Shown here: piece by piece, positions 1 to 8,387 of the stretch
Layout: each line of letters begins with the position of its first letter
Position numbering within the stretch: position 1 is the stretch's first letter
Source: Chlorobiaceae bacterium
GTDB lineage: Bacteria; Bacteroidota; Chlorobiia; Chlorobiales; Chlorobiaceae
NCBI GenBank assembly: GCA_013335115.1
Contig: JAAXWQ010000010.1
Coordinates: forward strand, 1 to 53,215
Reading direction: 5' to 3'
Length of the DNA: 53,215 bases
Position numbers and translations under genes: made by a program
Notes under the pieces: generated by a model
Databases searched by the model: none
Told to the model about the DNA's origin: nothing
What the model saw: only the letters and a program-made list of their open reading frames with translations

Positions 1-3000
1 CGGGCACCGGCCTTGGCAACTACGACATCAGCTATGTCAACGGCAGCCTGACGATCACGCCGAAGACGCTGACGGTGAGCGGGGTAACGGCTTCAGATAA
101 GGTGTACAACGGCACGGTCGCGGCAACTATCGACACGGCGGGAGCTGCGCTGACGGGGGTCATCGGCAGCGACAGCGTCACGCTGACCAAGACGGGAGCC
201 ACGGGCAGCTTCCTGGACAAGAACGTCGGCACGGACAAGCAGGTCGACATCATCGGCATGGGCATCGACAACGGCGACTACCAGCTGTCGGCGGTCAACG
301 GAACGGCGACGGCGGACATCACGGCGGCATCGCTGACGATCACCGGCGGCACGACGAGCCAGGTGTACACTGGCAGCGCGCAGCAGAACAGCTACAGCGT
401 CACCGGCGGCACGCTCTACAGCGGCGACAGCATCAGCGCAATCAGCGGCAGTGCGCAGGCGACGCACGTCAGTGAAGGCACGGTCAATGACACCCTGGGC
501 GGAGCCACCGGCACCGGGCTGTCGAACTACACGATCACCTACGTGAACGGCAGCATGACGATCACGCCGAAAACGCTGACGGTGACCGGGGTGACGGCGG
601 AAAACAGGATCTACGACGGGACGGTTGCGGCAACGATCGACACCGCGAGTGCGGCACTGTCAGGCATCATCGGCAGCGATACGGTCACGTTGACCAAGAC
701 GGGAGCGACGGGCAGCTTCCAGAACAAGAACGTCGGCACGGGCAAGCAGGTCGAAATCGGCGGGATGAGCGTCGACAACAGCGACTACCAGCTGGCGGCG
801 ACCAACGGTACGGCGACGGCAGACATCACGGCGGCATCGCTGACGATCACCGGAGGCACAACGAGCCAGGTGTACACCGGCAGCGCACAGACCAACAGCT
901 ACAGCATCAGCACACTCTACAGCGGCGACACGGTGACGGGAGTCAGCGGCCTGGCGCAGGCGACGCATGTCGCCGACGGCACGGTAGCGGACACCCTGGG
1001 CGGAGCGACGGGCACGGGTCTCAGCAACTACACGATCACCTACGTGAACGGCAGCATGACGATCACGCCGAAAACGCTGACGGTGACCGGGGTGACGGCG
1101 GAAAACAGGATCTACGACGGGACGGTTGCGGCAACGATCGACACCGCGAGTGCGGCACTGTCAGGCATCATCGGCAGCGATACGGTCACGTTGACCAAGA
1201 CGGGAGCGACGGGCAGCTTCCAGAACAAGAACATCGGCACGGGCAAGCAGGTCGAAATCGGCGGGATGAGCGTCGACAACAGCGACTACCAGCTGGCTAC
1301 AGTCAATGGTACGGCGACGGCGGACATCACGGCGGCCCCGCTGACGATCACGGGCGGCACGACGAGCCAGGTGTACACCGGCAGCGCACAGACCAACAGC
1401 TACAGCATCAGCACGCTCTACAGCGGCGACACGGTGACGGGAGTCAGTGGCCTGGCGCAGGCGACGCACGTCAGTGACGGCACGGTAGCGGACACCCTGG
1501 GCGGCGCCACCGGCACCGGCCTGTCGAACTATAGCATCAGCTACGTGAACGGCAGCATGACGATCACGCCGAAAACGCTGACGGTGACCGGAGTGACGGC
1601 GGAAAACAGGATCTACGACGGGACGGTTGCGGCAACGATCGACACCGCAAGTGCGGCACTGTCAGGCATCATCGGCAGCGATACGGTCACGCTGACCAAG
1701 ACGGGCGCGACGGGCAGCTTCGTGAACAAGAACGTCGGCACGGGCAAGCAGGTGGACATCGGCGGGATGAGCGTCGGCGGCAGCTCGGTAGGCGACTACC
1801 AGCTGGCTACAGTCAATGGTACGGCGACGGCAGACATCACGTCGGCATCGCTGACGATCACCGGAGGCACAACGAGCCAGGTGTACACCGGCAGCGCACA
1901 GACCAACAGCTACAGCATCACCGGGACGGTCTACAGCGGCGACACGGTGACGGGAGTCAGCGGCCTGGCGCAGGCGACGCACGTCGCCGACGGCACGGTA
2001 GCGGACACCCTGGGCGGAGCGACGGGCACGGGTCTCAGCAACTACACGATCACCTACGTGAACGGCAGCATGACGATCACGCCGAAGACGCTGACGGTGA
2101 CCGGGGTGACGGCGGAAAACAGGATCTACGACGGGACGGTTGCGGCAACGATCGACACCGCGAGTGCGGCACTGTCAGGCATCATCGGCAGCGATACGGT
2201 CACGTTGACCAAGACGGGAGCGACGGGCAGCTTCCAGAACAAGAACGTCGGCACGGGCAAGCAGGTGGACATCGGCGGGATGAGCGTCGACAACAGCGAC
2301 TACCAGCTGGCGGCGACCAACGGTACGGCGACGGCAGACATCACGTCGGCGCCGCTGACGTTCACCGGAGGCACAACGAGCCAGGTGTACACCGGTAGCG
2401 CACAGACCAACAGCTACAGCATCACCGGAACGGTCTACAGCGGCGACACGGTGACTGGAGTCAGCGGCCTGGCGCAGGCGACGCACGTCGCCGACGGCAC
2501 GGTGGCGGACACCCTGGGCGGAGCAACGGGCACGGGTCTCAGCAACTACACGATCACCTACGCCAACGGCAGCATGACGATCACGCCGAAGACCTTGACG
2601 GTGAAGCCGACCGCGACGAGCGTAACCTATGACGGTACGACACTGAACAACGCGACCTATTCGGACAGCCTCGGCAATTATGCGATTACCGGTTGGCTGT
2701 CTGGAGAAGACGCGACCAGCACTGGTCTTGGCCTGACGGGTTCGATGTCGTTCAATGGCGACACGGTGACGTCGGTCAGGAACGCAGGAGCTTATACGCT
2801 TGGCCAGGGGACGCTCGGGCAGAGTGGCGCAAGCAACTACACGCTGGCGTTCGACAATACGGCCAACAATGCCTACACGATAACGCCGAAGTTGGTGACG
2901 CTGACGGCGGGCGCGGTGAGCAAGACCTACGATCGAGGCCTGGGCTACACGACACAGGCGGCGGACAGGACGTCGTTGAGCACACAACTCGGTGTCATCG

Positions 3001-4445
3001 GCGATACAGTGACGGCTGCGACGATCAGTTACGCCGACAAGAACGCAGGAACGGACTTGACGGTAACGCTGGATTCGGTGACGATCGACGACGGCAACGG
3101 TGGGAATAACTACACCGTGACCAGGGTTGGCAACAGCGAGAGCACGATTCTGCGGAAAGAGCTGACGATCGATCTGCAAGGAGAAGGCAGCAAGGTCTAT
3201 GACGGATTGAGTTCCATTGACCTCGATGGGATAACTCCTACGGTAGTCGGCGTCATTACCGATGATACGGTCGATATCGTGACAGGCAGCGTATCGGGTT
3301 ATGTGGACAAGAACGTGGGCAGTAACAAGGCCGTAACCTACTCCGATTTCGTAATATCCGGCAGCGATGCAGGCAATTACATTTTGGGTACCGGTACCAG
3401 TGCCATCTCGACGGCGAATATCACTCCGGCCACACTGACACTGACGGCGGTGAGCGATACGAAGAGCTACGATGGCGGCACAAGTTCGATCGGAGTGGTG
3501 AGCTACAGTGGTCTGCAGAGCGGCGATACGTTGAACGGCCTGACGCAGTCGTACCAGAGCAAGAACGTGCTTGGAACAAACGGAAGCACATTGCTGGTGA
3601 ACAGCGGCTACAGCCTGAGCGACGGCAACAATGGCGGGAACTACACCGTGGTGAGGCAGACGGCGCAGGGCACGATCAACAGAGCCACGCTTACCCTGAC
3701 TGCTGCGAGCGACACGAAGACCTACGACGCAGGGACGGGTTCGAGCGGGGTGGTGAGCTACAGTGGCCTGCAGAGCGGCGACACGCTGACCGGCCTGACG
3801 CAGTCGTACCAGACCAGGCATGTGCTTGGAACGAACGGAAGCACGTTGCTGGTGAACGGTGGCTACAGCCTGAGCGACGGCAACAATGGCGGGAACTACA
3901 CGGTGGTGACGCAGTCGGCGCAGGGCACGATCACACCGAAGACGCTGACGGTGAGCATTACCGGGACGCCGGCAAAGGCATATGATGGTACCACGCTGGC
4001 AACACTCAGTCCGGCAAACTATCAGATTGCCGGATTGCAGGGTTCGGACAGCTTTACGATTACGAAGACGTCGGGAAGCTACAACAGCGCTGATGCTTCA
4101 GTGGCCAATACCGTTGCGGTGTCGTTGTCAACAGGGGATTATGCGCCAAGGGCCGGCACATCGAGTGGCGATTATCAGCTTGCCAGCCTTGCGGTCGGTC
4201 CTGGCGTGATTACGGGAACACACACTCCGGTCACGGTGCCGACCGGATTGCAGACCGCTCTTGCAAGCAGTAATATCGTCTGGCGAAACACGGTTATCCA
4301 TAACATGAACAGCTATATTCGTCCGTATTTGCTCATGGCGGTGCTGGACAAAAGTTGTGGCTATGTTCTTAATGATCCCGAGATGCCGAAAATGATCATG
4401 TATTCAGAAACGAAGTCCCGCATGAATGGGAAAGGCGGGAGTTGA
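1..4445 (+). CDS. Giant repetitive surface protein with YDG/MBG-type repeats (5' end missing)
   Basis: The reading frame is already open at the first base and runs to a TGA at 4443-4445, so at least 1,480 C-terminal residues are present and the N-terminus lies outside the window. The protein is built from repeated beta-rich modules with signatures such as YDGT, GGTTSQVYTGSAQ, GTGLSNY and MTITPKTLTV. These resemble the YDG and MBG-type repeats of large secreted filamentous-haemagglutinin-like adhesins. Five nearly identical units of about 167 residues are followed by more diverged ones to about base 4200. The last 70 or so residues are non-repetitive and contain cysteine and methionine; I recognise no sorting motif or autotransporter barrel there. 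A surface or secreted adhesin role is inferred from the repeat family. The secretion signal and any TpsB partner would be upstream. SapC and a TPR/glycosyltransferase follow on the same strand. Confidence 0.8.
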   Translation, partial: GTGLGNYDISYVNGSLTITPKTLTVSGVTASDKVYNGTVAATIDTAGAALTGVIGSDSVTLTKTGATGSFLDKNVGTDKQVDIIGMGIDNGDYQLSAVNGTATADITAASLTITGGTTSQVYTGSAQQNSYSVTGGTLYSGDSISAISGSAQATHVSEGTVNDTLGGATGTGLSNYTITYVNGSMTITPKTLTVTGVTAENRIYDGTVAATIDTASAALSGIIGSDTVTLTKTGATGSFQNKNVGTGKQVEIGGMSVDNSDYQLAATNGTATADITAASLTITGGTTSQVYTGSAQTNSYSISTLYSGDTVTGVSGLAQATHVADGTVADTLGGATGTGLSNYTITYVNGSMTITPKTLTVTGVTAENRIYDGTVAATIDTASAALSGIIGSDTVTLTKTGATGSFQNKNIGTGKQVEIGGMSVDNSDYQLATVNGTATADITAAPLTITGGTTSQVYTGSAQTNSYSISTLYSGDTVTGVSGLAQATHVSDGTVADTLGGATGTGLSNYSISYVNGSMTITPKTLTVTGVTAENRIYDGTVAATIDTASAALSGIIGSDTVTLTKTGATGSFVNKNVGTGKQVDIGGMSVGGSSVGDYQLATVNGTATADITSASLTITGGTTSQVYTGSAQTNSYSITGTVYSGDTVTGVSGLAQATHVADGTVADTLGGATGTGLSNYTITYVNGSMTITPKTLTVTGVTAENRIYDGTVAATIDTASAALSGIIGSDTVTLTKTGATGSFQNKNVGTGKQVDIGGMSVDNSDYQLAATNGTATADITSAPLTFTGGTTSQVYTGSAQTNSYSITGTVYSGDTVTGVSGLAQATHVADGTVADTLGGATGTGLSNYTITYANGSMTITPKTLTVKPTATSVTYDGTTLNNATYSDSLGNYAITGWLSGEDATSTGLGLTGSMSFNGDTVTSVRNAGAYTLGQGTLGQSGASNYTLAFDNTANNAYTITPKLVTLTAGAVSKTYDRGLGYTTQAADRTSLSTQLGVIGDTVTAATISYADKNAGTDLTVTLDSVTIDDGNGGNNYTVTRVGNSESTILRKELTIDLQGEGSKVYDGLSSIDLDGITPTVVGVITDDTVDIVTGSVSGYVDKNVGSNKAVTYSDFVISGSDAGNYILGTGTSAISTANITPATLTLTAVSDTKSYDGGTSSIGVVSYSGLQSGDTLNGLTQSYQSKNVLGTNGSTLLVNSGYSLSDGNNGGNYTVVRQTAQGTINRATLTLTAASDTKTYDAGTGSSGVVSYSGLQSGDTLTGLTQSYQTRHVLGTNGSTLLVNGGYSLSDGNNGGNYTVVTQSAQGTITPKTLTVSITGTPAKAYDGTTLATLSPANYQIAGLQGSDSFTITKTSGSYNSADASVANTVAVSLSTGDYAPRAGTSSGDYQLASLAVGPGVITGTHTPVTVPTGLQTALASSNIVWRNTVIHNMNSYIRPYLLMAVLDKSCGYVLNDPEMPKMIMYSETKSRMNGKGGS
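57..2582 (+). repeat. Five near-identical tandem DNA repeats of about 0.5 kb inside the adhesin gene
   Basis: Measured from each recurrence of ACGCCGAA(A/G)AC, the units start at 57, 564, 1065, 1566 and 2079, and the last ends at 2582. Their lengths are 507, 501, 501, 513 and 504 bp, all multiples of three, so gain or loss of a unit keeps the frame. Units two to five are close to identical at the DNA level. The extra 12 bp in the fourth unit add a GGSS-like insertion at about 1780. Beyond 2583 the repeats are protein-level only. Such identity suggests recent duplication or gene conversion and is also a place where assemblies can collapse. Confidence 0.9.
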
Positions 4446-4539
4446 ACTGAAGAAATAAGAAGATGTTGATGGTATTACGTATCTGTTGCAATCCAGACTG
4501 GTGATTGAAACATTCTTTATAACTCAAAATGCATGCATT

Positions 4540-5274
4540 ATGTATAGTAAATCAATAGTATTAAATCGTGAACAGCATGCGGAGCTCACGATCAGCCCGA
4601 GCCCCCGAGGGTATGGCTTTGCTGCTGGAATTATCAGTGCTTCGCTTTCGGTCAGGGAGTTCAGCGATGCGGGCAGGGTATATCCGATATTTTTCACCAA
4701 GACCACGGAGGGATCCCTGATGCCCATCGCACTGATGGGGCTGGAAGAAAACGAGAATCTGTTCGTCGACGAACAGGGCGTATGGGATGCGCCCTATATC
4801 CCGGCATATTTCAGGAGATATCCGTTTACGACGACCACTCCTCAAGCGGATGACAAAATGTTGATTTGCTTTGACGAGGAATTCGATGGGTTTGACCTTG
4901 ATGGCGGGGTTCGTCTGTTCGACGAGGATGATAATGATACCGACAAGATGAAGGAGATATCGGCATTCCTGCAGGAATATTATCAGGATATGCGCTTGAG
5001 CGAGAGTTTCGCAGAAAGATTAAGCTCGCTCAATCTGCTTGATGACGTTGCCATGAAGGTTAAGGCTGAAGATGGGTCTGAATATAACCTCAGGGATATG
5101 CTGGTTGTTAACGAGGAGCGTTTATCACGGCTTGAAGATGATGATGTCGTGGAGTTGTTCAGGTCGGGACGCATGTGGCTCATCATGTGGCATATTGCGT
5201 CATTGAAAAATGCCAATCTTCTTCTGGAAAAGAAACTGGTCCGGAACAAAGCTGAAAACGCAGCGACAGCGTAG
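4540..5274 (+). CDS. SapC-family protein
   Basis: This 244-residue protein matches the SapC family (Pfam SapC) in layout. It has an N-terminal strand with a Pro-Arg-Gly-Tyr-Gly-Phe segment, then a core reading YPIFFTK, PIALMGLEENENLFVD and AYFRRYPF, and an acidic middle (FDEEFDGFDLDGG). The C-terminal half is helical and ends in a basic tail. SapC was named from a surface-array region; the biochemical function of the family is not established. The ATG at 4540 is preferred over 4486 because the family-like sequence starts there; no strong ribosome-binding site precedes either. The gene lies 94 bp after the giant adhesin and before a TPR/glycosyltransferase, and a terminator follows it. A role in making or displaying the adhesin is inference from neighbourhood only. 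Confidence 0.72.
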   Translation: MYSKSIVLNREQHAELTISPSPRGYGFAAGIISASLSVREFSDAGRVYPIFFTKTTEGSLMPIALMGLEENENLFVDEQGVWDAPYIPAYFRRYPFTTTTPQADDKMLICFDEEFDGFDLDGGVRLFDEDDNDTDKMKEISAFLQEYYQDMRLSESFAERLSSLNLLDDVAMKVKAEDGSEYNLRDMLVVNEERLSRLEDDDVVELFRSGRMWLIMWHIASLKNANLLLEKKLVRNKAENAATA

Positions 5275-5292
5275 CTGAAAGCATATATGCGG

Positions 5293-5330
5293 CACGGCGA
5301 AGGCCTGATAACGCATCGCCGTGATTTTTT
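5293..5330 (+). terminator. Rho-independent terminator after the SapC gene
   Basis: CACGGCGA at 5293-5300 pairs with TCGCCGTG at 5316-5323 and is followed directly by ATTTTTT. It ends the adhesin/sapC transcript, so the downstream TPR gene probably has its own promoter in 5331-5455. Confidence 0.75.
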
Positions 5331-5455
5331 CAAAGTGCCGTCATCCGTTGGTGATAACCCTCAGGCAGATCGGAATCGTGCACGCTCTTCCTTATGAGCA
5401 GTTCGATGATTTGAGTTTTTGGGATGAGGTACGCTACTTCAATATGCAATGAGCT

Positions 5456-7435
5456 ATGTTGTTTGATGACGTCAGTTTAGGAACGGCGTTCGGCGAAGCC
5501 TTGAGCCGCCATCACCAGGGGCGCCTTGAGGATGCCCGCGCCTTGTACGATAAGATGCTGGCATCGAACGGTGACGACGCCGGTGCGTTGCACATGGCCG
5601 GTGTCCTTGCTGTCCAGCAGCTGCGATATGAAGATGCGAGGAATCTGATGAGCAGGGCCCTTGCGGTCGATCCGCGAAATGTCAGCATCCTGAACAATCT
5701 CGGGTACGTTTATCGTGAGCTTGGCCAGCCTGAGGCGGCAGTGACGTGTTACGAAAAGGCGATGCTGCTGACGAAGCGAGATGCGGACGTATGGTATAAT
5801 TGCGGCCTGGCTTACCATGACCTGCGTTTATTCGATGATGCCGCGCATTGTTATGGGGAGTCGACAAATCTCAGGCCGGAGTTCGAACAGGCTTGGAATA
5901 ACCATGCGGTGGCCTTGAAAGAGCTGCATCGTTATCCTGAGGCGCTCGCCAGCTGTGACAGAGCCATTGGCCTTAATGCCGCAAATGCTTCGGCATGGAG
6001 CAATCGGGCGGCTATCCTGAACGCGATCGGCGAGCATGAGGCGGCGGAGCGGAGTTGCGACCGGGGGCTCGGCGTTGACCCGGAGTTTGTGCCGGGTTGG
6101 TCCAATCTGGCGCATGCGCTGAAGTGCCAGGCGCGTTATGCCGAAGCCCTCGAGTGCGCCGAAAAGGTGCTGGTCCTCGATCCCGTTTCGATCGATGGCT
6201 TCATCGTCAAGGGGGCGGCGCTGCTGGGGTTGCGGCGATTTGAGGAAGCTACGTCATGCTATGAAACCGCTTTGGCCCTCCAGCCTGACAGGACCGAAAT
6301 TCCTGTCCATCTTGCTACGGCATACCTTGGCTTGAACCGGTTCGATGAAGGCTTTGCGTGTTGTGAACGGGCTATTGCTGCTGATCCAGGGAACGCCGAA
6401 GCATGGAACAACCGCGGGTTGCTGCTCTATTCACAGTGCCGGTTCGACGATGCACTCGAATGCTTCACCAGAGCGTCCGATCTCAAACCGGAAATGCCGG
6501 AAGCTTATTGGAACAAGGGGTGCCTCCAGTTGCTGCTGGGCGACTTCCGGGAAGGATGGAAGCACTATGAGTGGCGATGGGGGACCGAACGCGTCCGTTC
6601 CCGGCGTCGGCTCTTTCCGCAGCCGTTATGGAGTGGAAAAGCGGCGCTTGATGGCAAGACGATCCTGCTGCACAGCGAGCAGGGGTTTGGGGATGCGATC
6701 CAGTTCTGCCGCTATGCCGGGATGGTGGCCGGTCGTGGGGCACGGGTGTTGTTGCAGCTGCAGGATGAGCTGGCAGGCTTGTCTGTCCGTTTCAAGGGTA
6801 TTGAGGTTTTGCCGGAATCGCTCCGGCAACTTCCGGAATTCGACTTCCATTGTCCCCTGATGAGTTTGCCGCTGGTGTTTGGAACGGAACCAGACACCAT
6901 TCCGGCTTTTGCTGGCGGTTACCTGAAGGCCGGAGAAAGCAAGGTCCAGAAGTGGAAAAACAGGCTCGGAAAGAGTAATCGGCTGCGGATCGGGCTCGTC
7001 TGGAGTGGCAGTGTGACGCATCCGAATGACCGTAACCGGTCCATTTCACTCTCGGAGATGCTGGGAATGTTGCCGGAAGGGTTCGAGTACATAAGCTTGC
7101 AGCAGGAGGTTCGGGAGGAGGACCTTCCGACGCTGTTGGCGCATCCGGAAGTGCGCCATTTCGGCAACGAGCTGATGAGTTTCGAGGAGACGGCGGCCTT
7201 GTGCGAAGTGATGGATCTGGTTATCAGCGTCGACACGAGCGTTGCGCACCTTGCCGGGGCGATCGGGCGGCAGGTGTGGGTATTGTTGCCCTATCTTCCT
7301 GATTGGCGGTGGATGCTGGAGCGGAACGACACTCCATGGTATCCGACCATGAAACTGTTCCGGCAGACTGAGTCCGGCAACTGGTTTCAGCCGCTGACGG
7401 AGGTGCGGGAGTCGCTGTCAACCAAGCTGTCATGA
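5456..7435 (+). CDS. TPR protein with C-terminal GT9/heptosyltransferase-like domain
   Basis: The 659-residue protein begins with about eleven 34-residue tetratricopeptide repeats (roughly residues 10-375; recurring patterns like AWNNHAVALKELHRYPEAL and NNRGLLLYSQCRFDDAL). The C-terminal 280 residues resemble a GT-B glycosyltransferase. They carry ILLHSEQGFGDAIQFCRYA near residue 403, a RIGLVWSG strand near 520, and SVDTSVAHLAGAIGRQVWV near 593, which matches the nucleotide-sugar-binding region of family 9 enzymes. There is no signal peptide, so it should be cytoplasmic. TPR-plus-glycosyltransferase proteins can modify polypeptides, and the giant adhesin two genes upstream is an obvious candidate substrate, but that is inference. 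The donor sugar and activity cannot be read from the sequence. Confidence 0.8.
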   Translation: MLFDDVSLGTAFGEALSRHHQGRLEDARALYDKMLASNGDDAGALHMAGVLAVQQLRYEDARNLMSRALAVDPRNVSILNNLGYVYRELGQPEAAVTCYEKAMLLTKRDADVWYNCGLAYHDLRLFDDAAHCYGESTNLRPEFEQAWNNHAVALKELHRYPEALASCDRAIGLNAANASAWSNRAAILNAIGEHEAAERSCDRGLGVDPEFVPGWSNLAHALKCQARYAEALECAEKVLVLDPVSIDGFIVKGAALLGLRRFEEATSCYETALALQPDRTEIPVHLATAYLGLNRFDEGFACCERAIAADPGNAEAWNNRGLLLYSQCRFDDALECFTRASDLKPEMPEAYWNKGCLQLLLGDFREGWKHYEWRWGTERVRSRRRLFPQPLWSGKAALDGKTILLHSEQGFGDAIQFCRYAGMVAGRGARVLLQLQDELAGLSVRFKGIEVLPESLRQLPEFDFHCPLMSLPLVFGTEPDTIPAFAGGYLKAGESKVQKWKNRLGKSNRLRIGLVWSGSVTHPNDRNRSISLSEMLGMLPEGFEYISLQQEVREEDLPTLLAHPEVRHFGNELMSFEETAALCEVMDLVISVDTSVAHLAGAIGRQVWVLLPYLPDWRWMLERNDTPWYPTMKLFRQTESGNWFQPLTEVRESLSTKLS

Positions 7436-7470
7436 CCCGCTTGGCTTTCTCCTGATATCACCGTCAGGCG

Positions 7471-8385
7471 CTACCCCCTCGGGTGGAACGTCTTGTGGAC
7501 CTCCTTGATGAAGGATCGGTCGATATGGGTGTAGATCTGGGTGGCGATAATGGAGCTGTGGCCGAGCATCTCCTGCACTGCTCGAAGGTCGGCACCGCCT
7601 TCGAGGAGATGGGTGGCAAACGTGTGGCGGAACGTATGCGGGCTGACCGCTTTTTCTATGCCGGCAATCACGGTGTACTGCCGGACGACGTTCCATGCAG
7701 CCATGCGGGAGAGGCCTGATCCCCGGGTGCTGAGGAAGAGGATGTCCTGCGCCTTGGGGCCGGCGAGGTTCGGGCGCAGCTCCTCCTGGTAGCGCTTTAC
7801 CCATGACGCCGCCGACTCCCCGATCGGCACCAGCCGCTCCTTCGACCCCTTGCCGAAGACCCGCACGAAACCAGAATCGAGGTAGAGGCTCTGCTGTGTC
7901 AGGCCGGTCAGCTCGCTTACCCTGACGCCGGTGGCATAGAGGAATTCGAGCATCGCTTTGTCGCGGACCAGGAATTTGCCCGGCGGGTGCTGGCGCAGGG
8001 GTGCGTCGAGCAGTCGCGTCATCTCGTCCACCGTGAGTACGGAGGGCAGGTATCGGCCCTGCCTGGGCTGGTGTATGTTCTCCGAAGGGTTGCTTTCCGA
8101 GAGGCGTTCAGTGACGAGGAACTTGTGGAACGAACGGATCGCGGAGATGTTCCTGGCCACGGAACTCGCCTCGAGGCCTATCTCGTGCAGTTCGAGGATG
8201 AATTTCCTGATGTCTCCCGGTACGGTTTCAGCGGGCAGCACTCCTGCATTCTGGAGCCAGCCGAGGTAGCGCCCGAGGTCGTTCAGGTAGGATGCGCGGG
8301 TATTGCCCGAAAAATTCCGTTCAAGGGTCAGGTAGTTGAGGAACGCCTCGAGCCAGGTCTGGTATGGTTCGTGCAGCTCCGGCAT
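7471..8385 (-). CDS. xerD: Tyrosine recombinase XerD/XerC type
   Basis: This 304-residue site-specific recombinase should resolve chromosome dimers at dif. It has the SAM-like N-terminal core-binding domain (residues about 10-95) and a complete catalytic set: Arg155 in ATGVRVSEL, Lys179 in FGKGSKER, His250 and Arg253 in HTFRHTFATHLL, His276 in LGHSS and nucleophile Tyr285 in QIYTH. Length and motifs are those of housekeeping Xer proteins rather than phage integrases. It starts 2 nt after the rsmB stop codon, so the two are probably translationally coupled. Assignment to XerD rather than XerC is by overall resemblance and is less certain than the family. Confidence 0.88.
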   Translation of the reverse strand: MPELHEPYQTWLEAFLNYLTLERNFSGNTRASYLNDLGRYLGWLQNAGVLPAETVPGDIRKFILELHEIGLEASSVARNISAIRSFHKFLVTERLSESNPSENIHQPRQGRYLPSVLTVDEMTRLLDAPLRQHPPGKFLVRDKAMLEFLYATGVRVSELTGLTQQSLYLDSGFVRVFGKGSKERLVPIGESAASWVKRYQEELRPNLAGPKAQDILFLSTRGSGLSRMAAWNVVRQYTVIAGIEKAVSPHTFRHTFATHLLEGGADLRAVQEMLGHSSIIATQIYTHIDRSFIKEVHKTFHPRG

Positions 8386-8387
8386 CG

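Noticed and set aside
57-2582. Regularly spaced repeats as a CRISPR array
   Set aside because: Units are about 500 bp and translate in frame as a protein; there are no short palindromic repeats with unique spacers.
660-3821. Long minus-strand open frames through the adhesin repeats
   Set aside because: They repeat with the same 501-513 bp period and are Arg/Ala-rich mirror translations of the biased repeat codons.
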